Source: Cyprinodon diabolis (taxonomy: Eukaryota > Chordata > Actinopteri > Cyprinodontiformes > Cyprinodontidae). From it: a DNA stretch of 64,000 nt. The DNA lies in contig CM060073.1 of NCBI GenBank assembly GCA_030533445.1, forward strand, positions 38,271,428-38,335,427, written 5' to 3'. Of this stretch, positions 31,690 to 44,600 are shown in pieces. The notes under the pieces are model-generated. The model was given only the letters and a program-made list of their open reading frames with translations. It was not told the origin of the DNA and did not search any database. The number at the start of each line of letters is the position of its first letter. Positions within the stretch are counted from its first letter, which is position 1. Position numbers and translations under genes: made by a program.

Positions 31690-31785
31690 GAACACACCAT
31701 CCCCATGAAAAAATTAGGTGGTGAAGGTATCATGATGTGGGGATTCTTTTCTTCAATGGGGAGAGGTAAGCAGGTCTAAGATGTG
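31690..31785 (+). mobile_element. Decayed Tc1-like transposase fragment
   Basis: One frame reads HTIPMKKLGGEGIMMWGFFS, matching the glycine-rich box and WGxFS motif of Tc1 transposases. No ends or complete frame. Confidence 0.7.
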
Positions 31786-34757
31786 AAAGGATGAATAACG
31801 TTAAATGCATGACAAACTTGAGATTGCTGTATAAATTGAAAGAATGCGAGTGTGAGTTCACGCCTTTGCCCTGACAATCACTTGAAGAACATGTTTTTTA
31901 ATGAAGTTTATATTTCACACATTTTGGTTACATGTAACTTATGTAACTGTTGTGCTTTGTTATATTCAAGCATTAGAAGAGTTCACCAAAGCGTTATCTT
32001 AGCAGTGTGTAGGTTATAACCCTCAGAGAGAATACCCATTTCGACTCTCGCGCACATCCTGCTATTTCTCTGCCTCAGCTCTTGTTTTATCTGTCTGTAT
32101 CTATTATGTTCCCGCGTGCCTCTCTGCATGTCTTTCTCGCGCTTGTTATTTTCATCCCTCTACTCTCGGTCCTCTTTTACAGTCTAGCCTTGTTTCTCAT
32201 TTCTAATCTTTTGCCCCAAAAGTCTCAACAAGTTCTGCATCAAAATTCGAAACATCAAAAGTTCCCATCTCCCTGAATAAATATCAGAAAAGAAAATAAG
32301 GTTTGAAGTTTTGTTGCTGGCTGTGAGTAAAAATACACTATTGCTCATTACTATCCGGGCATGTTTTCAGAAGATATAAAGACTTCCTTTGGTGTGCCTG
32401 GTGTGCCAATTTGTAGATATCCTGCCCTTTAGACTGGATAATGATATGTAATCAGCAGCCAGGGACACAGTCAGTTGTTTGTGCCTGTGTTTAGCGGTGT
32501 TTCTAAGCTTGGTACTAGCCTGTAATTTCAGGTGAAGTCAAAGAGTATTTAAATTATGTCACATCAGTACTATGTAGAGTTATCTACCCCTTTTTATGTT
32601 GCAGTTTAGCCTAGTAATCCTTTCTACAGAGCGAGATCATATTAATTGATATGCATTTACATTAGAGCATAGTTTCAGTGTTTTCTCTTTTCAAATGTTT
32701 GTGTACAGCACTTTCACCACTAAAGTTGTCTAAAAAGATTTAATATCGGTACTAAATATAGTTCCTAATAAGACTTTTTGTCAGTTTGCCTTTGAAGACG
32801 TTCACAATCTCTTTGCCTAAGCTCAATCCATGGCTTTTCTGTAAGTTTTGCATCTTGGACAGATATGGCCATAAAAGGTATATAATTTATTAAATGGTTT
32901 TGTGTTAGTTTGGCTATATGTTAATGATGACACCCAAAATGTTAACCACATTTAAGGCTATGCTCATTTCATTCTTTTTTGTGACTGTTTATAAGATGGG
33001 CAAGTTGATTTTCTTTTCATAATACCCTGACTTATGAAGAACAACCTTACTTAAATTAGACATTCTCTTGTTTTCCTATTTTGAAATCCTGGAGAGAAAA
33101 AGAACTCTTCACATATTAAAGTGCTTGGCAATTGGTTGCATTGTTAAAAGGTTTCAAGACACTGTGAAAGTAAAAAAAAAAAAGTAAAATATGAAAACAA
33201 AAATGATTCAGTTTTATATTTGCAGGATTTGTTTGGAGTGTTGATAGGAAAATAAAAATATTTTTTTTTCTTTATGAATACTTAATTTAAAGTGTTTTTG
33301 AACATGTTCACCATATCATGCTCCTGGGGTTCCAAAAAGTAGCAGTGCAATTTAATTACAAGTCTTTTGTTGTAATAATAATTTCGATTCAGAAAGTAAA
33401 TGAGAAAGATTTATAGTTTTATAGGCTCAAGCTGTAACATTGGGCTGCAGAAAACCATCAAACTTTCATTTCAAATTTGCTCATCCAGAACAAGATTTCT
33501 TTACTTGGCCTTGCATTATTTTCCTGCTCATCTTTAGTCACTCCGGCAAGTGAACTCTCATATATAAAGATGGGGATGCAAATCAATACCTTGTTGAATA
33601 AAAGCCTCAGACCTTGATTATGCTGAAAATACATCGATCTTTGTTTGCCCCATAGCTAGAGGCAGAATACAGTCAAGGTCCCAACATGTGCTTTTACACA
33701 TATACTAGTAGATTAGTATCTTTATTAGCTTTACACACATAAATAACACAAAGCCAGTGTGGTTTTAAAAGGCAGAGGAAGGTAAGCACAGCCATCCATA
33801 CTGCAGATTTTAAAATCAATTTTTTTTTAAGCTGTGTATAGCTGCATAAATATATGTAATCCATCGATTATATGGAGTTAATATATTTATATTAAATGTA
33901 ATTTAAAACATTTTCAAATCATGATAGCTGCCACCCACACATGTATCAGACAGACAAAGAAAACAATCTCCTTGGGATTTGTTTTATGATATTTAAAATA
34001 ATTTCAGTTTTTCCTCACTGGATTTGAAATATAATGTGGTAAACATTTGTGAAATAGATGGTTTTGATCATTGCGTAAACACAATCCATATTCAACAAAA
34101 TATTCACAGTTAGGTTGGCATTTTAGTCCTGTACAGATACACTTGTTAATATGAACAAAAATACTAGTTTTTGTTCTGAAAAAAAACCAATCTACCAATC
34201 TTACTTGAAATATTTCCCTGCAGAAATCTATTTTGGGATGATTGCTAATACTCAGAATCAGATTAAAGCTGGGAAATATACAGATGAGTCTGAGAGGTTG
34301 CCAGCTTGAAATTATTACACTTAGCAGATTAACAGTTTGCTTTCAGAAGCTCCTATAATCAGTATGGAGTGGTGCTCAGAAGAAAAGGCCTAGAGAAATG
34401 AGCTGTCAAGTACTTCTGACTTAAGTAATTCTCAGGGGAACACAGCATTTGTACAGATCCCAAATGGAAACAGTTCCGACTCAAAGCTGAACTCAGAAAT
34501 TGGCATCCACACAGCCTTTCTTTTTTTTTTATTTTGACTGAATAATGTATTGGCAGTGAAACTATCCAAAACACTCTACTTAAATAAACTGAGAAAAGCA
34601 AACCATTAAAAATGCAAAGGGATTTTAAACAGCATAAAGAAAGAAAAACAATATAAAGAAAAAGTTTCATTTTAGATTTAAAGTGAAATAACAGGCACCA
34701 CTGAAATCTGGATGGTTTAGTACGCACAGAGAATATGTTACCAGGTAATTTTGAGAA

Positions 34758-34790
34758 GGTTGGCGTGTCCAAACTTTTTGACCGCTACTG
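34758..34790. mobile_element. Lone Tc1/mariner-type terminal repeat
   Basis: TTGGCGTGTCCAAACTTTTT followed by GACCGCTACTG resembles the end of a fish mariner-type family whose other end reads CAGTACCGGTCAAAAGTTTG. The partner end was not found nearby. Confidence 0.4.
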
Positions 34791-36584
34791 TTTTTTTTAA
34801 GATATCTGTCACACGGAGTAAAATAAAATACTTAGCAGAAACATGCACACTGACCTTTAAATTGTGTGACATTAAAATGATAAAAATAATGTCTCTCTTT
34901 GTCTCTACATATTCATATTATGTTGAGAAAAGAATCTGCTCACCCATCGTTTCATTGAGTTTCAATCTCTTCCTTGACCACACCTGTATAAGACTGAATA
35001 CCAGGCTACCACCTTTACAACATGTCTATCTGGAAGTTTTCTGTTTGCTAAATATTCCATAGTCAACTGAAAGTTAACTAAAGGCCAGAGGGTCACCATT
35101 TATTTCTCGATGACATAATTAGATTGGAGATTTTCAAACATACAAAATCATACATACTATTATAAGTTATCTGAAATTGCTGTTTCACTTTCTTTGCTGG
35201 AATAAATCAATAAATAATTTACAGTGCTGCTATGTCCTATCTAAAAATCCTTACGTGACTGGATAATCTACTCAATTAAATCAGAGAAATCCCTCTTTTA
35301 CCAGTAGTTTTATCCCTGCTCATTTTGAATAGTAAGGCTGCTGCTTAAATAGATTTCAGCCATGATTCCTGTGTGAAGGTGGATCAGACTTACCTGAGAG
35401 TAACACCATTCCATGGCGAGCCACATAACAGCGCAGCCATTAATGGTGACTACACTCAAAATGTTATTTATCAAACTTTAAAGTTTGTTACAGCCATTGC
35501 AGACTAGGTCCTGCTAGAGCCTGCAGGTGACAATGTGTAGGAGAGGAAGCATTGGTAGACTTTATCTGAGGTGGGAGCTGTGTTCATTAGGTGACAGTGA
35601 TGGTACTGTTTCTTTTGTCCTGGTGATGAAGTGGTTGGCTTACCCACAGCAGAGGAACAGTTTGAAGCTGTGTGTTTTCCTGTCTATACCTGTGGCTCAC
35701 TGAGAGCTTTATACCTTACAGGAGCACAAAATCACCCGTAAGTTTTCATGGTACAAAGTTCACACTTTAAAGGGTTTTATTGGCTTTTAATTACTATTGA
35801 TGGTGTTGATTGTGCTTTGCTATTGCTTTAAAACACTATTGGTTTTTACTTATGCTGTCACATTAAGTGCACTGTGCCCAAAATTAGTTTTTCTGGTCTT
35901 CTCTTTGAGACAGGTGGTTTTCTTTTCAAACTCTTGGCATACTCTTCGCCCTTCACTTGAGGTGTCCTTGTGACTTAAAACCTGAATCCTTTTTCTTTTT
36001 CCATTACCTCATCCCACCAGGAAAAATACTTGTGAGGATGATGCTCTTTTCATTACTTTGTTGATGAAACTCCAATATTTATTTCTTAAACACAATATAT
36101 CTATCCAGATGCATTAAAGACATGAATATATGAACAGATTTTAACTTTATATACTGCGTTTTAAAAAAGCATTTCTAAATACACAAGTAAGCTACGTGTC
36201 CCCACAAACTGCTAAGATAAGATCTCATAAAAATGAGAGAAATAATATAATTCCCTGCTGTGTATTATCTCATATGTCTGAACTTAAACCTGACTTCTAT
36301 ACAGGCAATATTAATGTAAATGTACAATTTTAATACTCTGATCATGTGGGATCCAACTAGATCCTTCTAAAAATGTCTAAATAGAACATTTACAGGTCCT
36401 TAATTTATTTTTTGAGGTCGGTACTAACTCTTATACACTACGGCATTGTTATATTAGATGGTTTTACCATTTAATACATAAACCTTGAAATAATTGTAAG
36501 AAAATCTAATTGTATCAAACTAAAGTGGTCACTAAACATTCTGACTACAGATTTTCTGCTCACTACAGAAAAAGTCAGGTTTTA

Positions 36585-36720
36585 AATAATAATAATGATA
36601 ATGCATTTTATTTAAAAGGTGCCTTTCTGGACACCCAAGGTCATCATAAAAAGATAAAAAACAAAATAGCAGAAACAAAGTCAAAACACAGAATAAAAAA
36701 CATAAAAAAAAAAGAATAAA
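36585..36720. repeat. Interspersed-repeat fragment
   Basis: TTTTATTTAAAAGGTGCCTT followed by TCTGGACACCCAAGGTCA is a recurring motif of a teleost repeat, here followed by A-rich sequence. Class unknown. Confidence 0.4.
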
Positions 36721-37604
36721 TAGATAAATTGAAAATACCACACTGATGATGTAGAATTCTAAAAAACTCTTGTATCAGATATATTACATCTGCTGTTTAA
36801 GGGTTAATAATCAAAGGAAAGATAGCAGCGCTTGAAATGCAGCAATGACGGAAAAGGTATTTCCTTACATTTGAATTGGCATTGGACAAATCTTCTGAGA
36901 GAAAAATAAACAGATTACAGAGAAGAAAAGAAGCATTGGGTTTGAGCAAAATGCTGAGAAAAATGTTGGCATGGCTGTCATAAATGCAGAGATGCTATAG
37001 TTTATATGCTTAATGCCTAATTAATTTGGTGCAGCAGTTCAATTACTTGCATGGTACTGCATGGAGCCAGCTGAGGTATCTCGTTACACTTGATTTCACT
37101 GTAGCCATCTTCTGATGTAAAAATGAATATAATACACTGTAAAAAGAAATGAAAACTTAGGAATACCAATAGGTATTTTACAATAGATGTTTTGAAAAAA
37201 AAGATTTGTCATCTAAAACCAAAAAACATAAGAAACTATTACAGAAATAGGTAGTCCAAACCATATCACAAAAATGGAGGTGAGGAGTTGCTGAGGGTCA
37301 TACAAAGTAGTACCAAGGGGTGGGTATTAGATGTTCAAAACATTAGTCTGCTGGGATTTTTTTATTGACAGCCATCTCTTGGGTTTAAAGAGTAAAGACA
37401 TAAAATTAAAAAATAAACATTGAGCAGGAGTTGTGTGCAGGAGGTTTGTAGATATCAGTGGTAAGAGGGAAATAGACAAATTCTTGAAGATCACAGAACT
37501 GCAACAATAGTTTTAATTTCCACTTCTGATCCTCTTTCAGTCTTTAGTGGGGTAGGATGCCAATTCTGTTGGCCGGGATCAAGACATTTAGGATAGATTC
37601 TTAA

Positions 37605-37774
37605 AGGAACAGTGGAGGATTTTCGTGAACCTTTGAAAAGACCTCACCACCTGTAAGTGAAAATGGGGGATGAGCACATAGGACGGCCTTACGTAAACCT
37701 ATCACCAAAATGATTTACAATTAGGAGGACCACTTAGTTTGATGATCCACCCGAAAAAAGAACATCCTATACCT
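37605..37774 (+). mobile_element. TTAA-target MITE (170 bp), relative of 5830-6140
   Basis: Flanked by TTAA at 37601-37604 and 37775-37778, with degraded ends AGGAACAGTGGAGGAT and ATCCTATACCT. Blocks such as CCTCCTAATTGT and ACGTAAGGCC match the 311 bp copy in the opposite orientation. Confidence 0.65.
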
Positions 37775-38138
37775 TTAATAGACGGAATACAATAAGGCAT
37801 TAATAGCTCATAAATGTGCTTTTGTGTAATAAATTCAGCTTTTAGTATTATCAACATATGTATAGGTAATGCATCAATGCAGTGTGAGGGATGCTTTCTC
37901 AGCACTGTTTGAGCCCCTTAGTCCTGAAACCTGAACCACTGTTGCTGACCATGTGATCCAATGACCAAAATATGCACATATTTATTCTTATTTCTTAGAT
38001 ATGATGCAGTTAACTTAGCTACTACCCCGTACTAATAATGCCTAGTTCCCTGCTACGCTGTGTAGACACTTTGTCTGCAATTAAAAATTGTGTCACTAAC
38101 CCAACCACCACTTTATTACTTTGTTTAATTGCTTAAGC

Positions 38139-38863
38139 CCCTGTCACACCTTGATGAGTTATACCAGTGTGCCTGACGTACAAAAAATCTGGTGAAATGC
38201 TTCCCTACATTGGATAAGTTATGAGTACATTTTGGATAAGTTATGAGCATGCTGTAGCTCATAGAAGCACGCTGGCACACATTGACATATGGCAAGTATG
38301 TCAAGAAATTTTGAGCATACCAGTGTATGCCATATGTGGGGCTTAAATTACAGGTAAGTTATCTGATCGTTGACATGTCTCGATCGTACATATGTCTGTA
38401 CTCCTCCAGACTTCATCCCCACTGTAGGGTGAGCGATAAGGTAAGTGTGATGGATCCTCCCTGCGTTCACATCCATGGCCATGACCAACACATTTCCTAG
38501 CAGACATGATGCTGAATCTGCTGCAACTGCAAACCCTCTTTCTTTCTTTTTCTTTTGGCAGGCGGTTAACAGCAGCTAAGTTAATACGTGATCAAATAAA
38601 TCTTTTTATGCAGGCCGGGCGCCACCGGGTGCGTGGCTGCCCCCCTCAGGACATTGGCTTCTGCATCATTTCATAGGAATTACACTGCCGAGCATTATGC
38701 ATAAGTTTCGCTGTCGCTGGACATAAGTTGTGGACTTTTAATGAATAGTCCATGTATACGCCCAAAATTGAAAAAATACATAAAAAGTTCAGCATATGCC
38801 TGTGTTTTAGAGAATTCTGGCACGTCAGGCATACACTGGCTAAATCGTCAAGGTGTGACAGGG
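38139..38863. mobile_element. 725 bp non-autonomous DNA transposon with ~40 bp TIRs
   Basis: Left end CCCTGTCACACCTTGATGAG and right end (reverse complement) CCCTGTCACACCTTGACGAT remain similar for about 40 bp to CCTGACGT. TTAA occurs a few bases outside both ends (38133-38136 and 38867-38870), which may be the target site, although one and three extra bases then separate it from the CCC. An internal tandem repeat TTGGATAAGTTATGAG is present (about 38211-38250). No coding sequence. Confidence 0.7.
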
Positions 38864-40380
38864 TTTTTAAGACCACTCATGCAAACCAATCTCATAGAGA
38901 ATTTAACTGCTATTCCCAGATTGTTTCTTTTACTTTTTTATAAGTTAGTGTTTTCACTACCACCAATATTCTAAGTATTTTTTTCCTGAGATAAAGGTAG
39001 GCCCAATTGGAAAACACCCTAACAATAATCAACATTTGTCAATGAAACCTAAACCTGTTTGCCTCAAAACAATGCATTCACCTTTGCTGTAAACAAACAG
39101 TGCTAATGTTGATGCTCTTGTTTAATTACAGCAAACTACTCCCTTGTGTTCCCCATATTTCTCTAAGAGCATTTCCATTGCTGTATAACATGGTTTGTGG
39201 GTTGTTACAAAGGTCTTCATCATTTAAATTGTCAATTTGGGGAACTTTCACCTCTACACAACTTGAAACACTCAGCCCTAGTGAAACAACACAGTGTACA
39301 TTTGTCTGATGTGGGTGTCTGGGCGCTAACAAGCTAAATGGCCTTTGGTAATCTTCAGACCTTGGGTTTTTCTTTCTTTCTGAAGTGTTCCTTTCTCTTG
39401 TTTTTTTCATCTCCTGTCAAGGCTGCCAGCTACACTATGTTATAACATATTTGCTTAGGACTGTGTGAAGGGTAGATGTTATAATATTGACATTAGTTGT
39501 AGTAAAAAAAAAATAAATTAAATGAAGTCATCTGAACAACGATCTAAGAAATGAGAAAATTGGACATGAATTTTAGGTGGTGAAGGGAATACTTAACAAG
39601 ATTTCTGAAAAGGAAAGACAGTAAAGGTTTTCTGAGTACACAAAGTAGGGCTTGAGCTAAAGCTTTATTGATTCTGTTGGCTTTGTCCGTCACTACCTCA
39701 GAGGACACGGTTGGCCATATGATGTATGGCTGTTTCATTCCCTGCTACTGTAGCAGGGGACTCGAGTCAGGGAGTCAGGCAACGTAGGGGCCTTGAGTTA
39801 CAATGCCGGTACAGTGAGGGCAGGGCTGTACATCATTACTCCACTGAGACCTGTTGTATACAACATAAGTCAACAGACAGATATACTGTACAATGCATGT
39901 TGACCTGTTTGAGCAGTTCCTCATGTGAAGCTTATTTAATGATTCCTTGGTATAAAAAGAAAAGTTTGTCCCCCCCCCCCCAGTTTGTCCAGTTTGTATC
40001 TGTGTTGCCCTGCAATGGACAGTTGACCTGTACAGGGTGTACCACGCTTCTCACCCATTGACAGCTGGAGATAGGCACCAGCACCCCTCCCAACCCCAAC
40101 AGGGATAAACGTGACCGAAAATGGATAGAGGGTGGACAACAATGACGACAACAAAGTAATCCAACTGACCTGGAGTCCTCATATCTCCATATCTCCGATA
40201 GGATTCAGCCACATTGCAGGTACATTCTGAGGAGACTTTGGGTCCATATAATTGTGATGACGTCTCACAGATGTTGTAGACCTTCTAGCTTTACATCCCT
40301 GATTAGAAACCCCCTTTTCCACTACATTGTCGTTTTCAAAAATCCAGTTTTAGATAATTTAAGGTTTTATTACATGCCAC
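38864..40380. other. Intergenic, no coding gene seen
   Basis: Contains a 9-10 bp palindrome (CCCTGCTAC/GTAGCAGGG, 39740-39759), a short poly-C run at about 39970-39981 and the L2 fragment at 39998-40135. Confidence 0.45.
39998..40135 (+). mobile_element. LINE L2-type 3' tail fragment
   Basis: GTGTTGCCCTGCAATGGACA, ACCTGTACAGGGTGTACC and AGCTGGAGATAGGCACCAGC followed by GTGACCGAAAATGGAT are the well-known 3' end of fish L2-like LINEs and their partner SINEs. Truncated at the 5' side. Confidence 0.75.
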
Positions 40381-41664
40381 CAGTGATGGGACTAACGGCG
40401 TTGAAAGTAACGGCGTTACTAACGCCGTTACCTTGTTTTAGTAACGAGTAATCTAACTAATTACTTTGACTGTAACTATAACGCAGTTACCATTGCAGAC
40501 ACCCCGTTACTGCGCGTTACTCAGGTCGCACAATGAACCTTTTTTCATGGTAGGACTCGTGCGCAGCTGCGTGAAGCTGACACCCCACCCACGTCAAAAA
40601 ACTCTGCAAATAGACTGAATGGTTAGTGCAACGTTAGTGCAGATTTGTTCAGAAAAAAATATTGTTTGTGCTACTTTTGTTTAAGAGATATTAAAGATTA
40701 TTTTTTTAGGTCATCCAGAGGTGCGCGCCTTGTCATGAGAGAGGGGAGGATGAGAATGGCTGATGTATAGTGAGATTCCGTCTGTCAGTTGGGTAGGTGG
40801 GTGTTTCTGCTGGTGGGTGTTAACGTACAGCACACACAGAGAGATGGAGAGTGAGGAGGATCCAGCAGCAAACAGCATTTTCCTGATGCAAATACCGGTG
40901 TTACGTCGAGCTGCGTTTCCCCATCAGATACGGTTTCCTCTGCATCTCCGCACAGCGCAGGCGGCACGAGTCACCGCGCAAGCGACAGGAAACGCGCATG
41001 CTCGCTAAAGGCGCGCAACAGTCGCCCTGTGCTCGCGCCACAGGAGAACTATGGAGAGCGTGAACGATCAAATGATAGGGAGAAATCTGGATGGATGGAT
41101 GGATGGATGGATGGATGGATGGATGGATGGATGGATACTCTGCCTTCTCAACCTACTGTATTTTTTAGTTTAAACATTATTTGATGGCCTTTGTGGCAGG
41201 GATGGAGATCCATATTTTATGTCACACACAGAGTATACATCTTGATAGATAGATGGATAGATAGATGTTGCAGTATCTATAACAACCCAAACACACAGGA
41301 TTTCAGAATTAGACATCCCCAGTTATTAATTTCACCAGATCTGAATGCCCTGTTAAAAAACTTCACATGGCGTTCCCCCCTGATGTCATTTACATTGAGT
41401 TGCAATAAATGCAAAACTCTCTGCAGGTTCTTGTCTTTGTCGTCCGCTCTATTCAGCTGGCTTTGGAAACACACCGCGAGAAAGTGGGGGCTGGGTGGTG
41501 AGGGTTACGGGGGCGAGAAACGCAAAAGTAACGCAATAGTTACTTTTACTAGTAACTAGTTACTTTTATTGTGGAGTAACTCAGTTAGTAACTCAGTTAC
41601 TTTTTGGGAGAAGTAACTTGTAACTATAACTAATTACTTTTTCAAAGTAACGTGCCCAACACTG
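40381..41664. mobile_element. hAT-superfamily element, 1.28 kb, probably non-autonomous
   Basis: The ends CAGTGATGGG and CAGTGTTGGG (reverse complement of the right end) are flanked by a perfect 8 bp duplication CATGCCAC (40373-40380 and 41665-41672), diagnostic of hAT. Both subterminal regions are packed with GTTAC/GTAAC motifs in both orientations, likely transposase-binding sites. The interior is CpG-rich around 40900-41060 and holds (GGAT)n at 41088-41136. A 54-codon frame from ATG 40844 ([11 protein letters not shown]) could be a remnant of the transposase N-terminus, but nothing else of a transposase is visible. Confidence 0.85.
41088..41136. repeat. (GGAT)n microsatellite
   Basis: About twelve GGAT units inside the hAT element. 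A second GATA-rich run lies at about 41240-41267. Confidence 0.95.
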
Positions 41665-41672
41665 CATGCCAC

Positions 41673-44600
41673 ATTATTCTGCTAGAAGTAATTATCAGAT
41701 GAAGGTCCATAGTGGTCATAAAAGAAAGGAAAAGGTCAGTATAAATGCTCAGGTAGGCTGAAGTGTTTAAATAATATTGATTTGGTACTAATGGAAACAA
41801 AGTTTGCCCCACTTTATGTCTTTGAAAGGATTTCTGTCTGAACTGTTATTTAAGGTACAATGGATCCAGGTTTTCATGTTGTATTCATAAAATTCTGACT
41901 GTTGCACCTTTATTCCGGCTGACCAGGCAAAATTTTTCCCATGTATTTATCTTTATATTTTTTTGTGAGACTGTAAATTATAGTCCCTTTGTCCTGATAA
42001 GAATTGCAGCCTGAGTGTTCAGCTGCAGTTACATCTGCTATGAACTTTTATGTTTTGAGATGGTATTCCCTATTTTGACGAGTAGTCATGGGAGCTATGA
42101 TGCCCCTTTCATTCGATTCTCCAGGTTACAAAACTGGGTCACAGTTTTTGACTCAAAGTCTGATGAAAACTAGCTAACTTCTGCTGCAACAGCATAAACC
42201 CTGAATTCAGATTAAAGAAATAACCCTGTAGCAGTGAAAGATTCACATACAGATGCTCACTTCACTGAGGTGATGGCTGTTTCTGGCAGTTTAGCCCCAC
42301 CAAGATCTCCTTCAGAGGTAGAATACAAATGAGTTTAAAATAAAGTGGTCAGGGTGCATAGAAGCAGCCTGTCAGGTTGGATGAAGACAACAAAGTAATC
42401 CAACTGACCTAGACACTAGATGAGTGTCAAAAGTTGAGGACGTAGTATTCTGTTGTCGCCAAGCTTTGTGCAAATGCATGAAGAAGTTATTAGTATTGAT
42501 TTAGTGTAGCCCTGCTCAACTCCTTAAAGCCATCGCTTGATGAGGCTGTAATTCATCAAAACACCTCAAAGCTGATGGTGTCTGCTTTGGAGCCAAAGTT
42601 TCATCTTCAAAGACAAAAAAAGGATTAGGTGACTTCAGATAAAAGCAGAGGTCCAATTACGCACACAACCCCAGCTTGGTACACCTCCTGATCCCACCCA
42701 AACCTGAAGGCTTAAAGGTTAATGGTAGGGCATAAACGTCACTCATTATATCTTTGTTAGGAGCTTCTTTTTACTGTATAAGCCATATTATATAAACTAA
42801 TTGTTCACACAAACATTAAGCTCTAAGAATATAATGTGTAAGTTTTAATTGCATTTTATTGGAGTTATAAGTTAACTATAGATGCATTGTGTGTAGATCT
42901 CTGATAATGATGATGCCCTGAAGGTTGATCTGCATAGCATAAACTGTTTGTATAGACTTATTCATCTCTCCTGGTGCCTAACATTCAGGGGCTAAGAACA
43001 GCTAACTGCTTTAAGAAGTCTTAAGCATCTGCTAATAGGGTTTATATGGAGTGTAACTGGGCCATAAATTGGGTAGAGATAGGCAATCAGGCATAGTGAA
43101 CAGAGTGGGGGAGTACACAGAGAGTACATTTCTTTGAAATGTTTTGTCTTGTACTGCATCTTGTTAGGTTATGTTTATTTGATTTGACAATTTTATTGCT
43201 TTCTATTTTTTGGTTAAACAATTATGGCGTTTGGCATGTAAAATACTGTGGTACTTACTGTAAGATAAAATCATTAAAATAAATAAAAATATGAACATAC
43301 ATATCTGGAACTCAAGACATTTGTTAGCAAAGAGTTGTTATCTACAGCAAAAAAGCTCCTCTATCCTATAATCAAGACACTGTAACAACTGCAATCTAAT
43401 GTTAATGCTTATTATTAAAAGGTCGCCTTCAAAGGTGATTTTATTTTGTAAATACTGCTCTTTTTTTAATTAATTTGAGCTGATCTTTTCTGATCACCCC
43501 ATCCCTCTTAGCATAGCTTAAGGAATAAAGTGATTTCAGTATGGAATTGAGCTACAAAAATCAGCTCCCTACTGTGTTAAAAAAAAAAAAAACTTGGTCA
43601 ATGCAAATCTGGAGCTGCAGTGCTTGTTCATGCAGAGGAGTTGCTAATCTATTTCACAAGGGGGCACTGTTGCCATTCACTTCAATTCTAATGCTTTATT
43701 TTTCATTTTCTCTTCCTTTTAGATTTTATCACACGCAAAATGAAATTATGTTATTCCTTATAAGCAGGAGGGAAGAACTAACAACAGCTTGCCCCTTTTC
43801 CTTGTTTAAAATTAGCAGAGTGCTGATGCAGGGGGCAGTCCCTCCATTGTGCTTGCAGCACTCTTGGTCCCTGTTAATTTCCTAGCTCAGTAGAGATGCA
43901 GTCATTATCTGAGGATGGGCATCTACAATGGATAATTATCCAGGGAGGGAAAAAAGAGGATTTCAAACTGTGGAAAAAATACTGCTTTCAGAGAAGGGGG
44001 GCCCGAATGCACAAAAACACTGGCTTGCAGTTAGTCACCGCCATTACTTGTATCTGTCAGGCTCTTTCCAAATGCCCATAGTGAGCTGGAACAACCCCTG
44101 ACAAAATAATTTCAAAATCACTCCCTCTTCTTCCCCCTTTTTTCCCAACATAATTCTATATTTATTGCTGTTTCAAATCTCATTTCCAAATGAGCTTGCT
44201 GGCAAGAGAGAGCCGATGATGGAGTGTGTAATTTGAGTTGACCACTACAGGAGACCAGACAGGCTTGAACACAGGTGCATATGCATGAATACAAGCACAG
44301 ACACCCTGAGGTTCATTTACTGTTGAGCCTTTTACTCCTCTTTGTCTTAGAGATAGCCTTTTTAGGCTGTCTAGATTATTTTAAACTCATCTCTTCACTT
44401 GCAAGAAAAGTGCAATAGGTTCAACATCAAACCTTTCCTGAAAGGCAATTTATCTGTAAAGATCGGTTCAATTTTATGCAAATAATCCTTATGAATGGGA
44501 AGGCCGTGAGACCCTAATACGAAACACTTTAAACTGTCAATTCTTTTAGCAAGCTGAACAATAAATGACTTGACATTATGTCAACCCACTCACTGCTATC

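Larger units (their letters stand above)
27932..38138. other. Intergenic, no coding gene seen
   Basis: About 10 kb of AT-rich DNA. Recognised items are the (TA)n tract at 30894-30974, a Tc1 transposase fragment at 31690-31785, a lone mariner-type TIR end near 34758-34790, an interspersed-repeat scrap at 36585-36720 and the TTAA MITE at 37605-37774. A possible minus-strand non-coding exon at 30267-30317 is discussed under findings. Confidence 0.5.
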
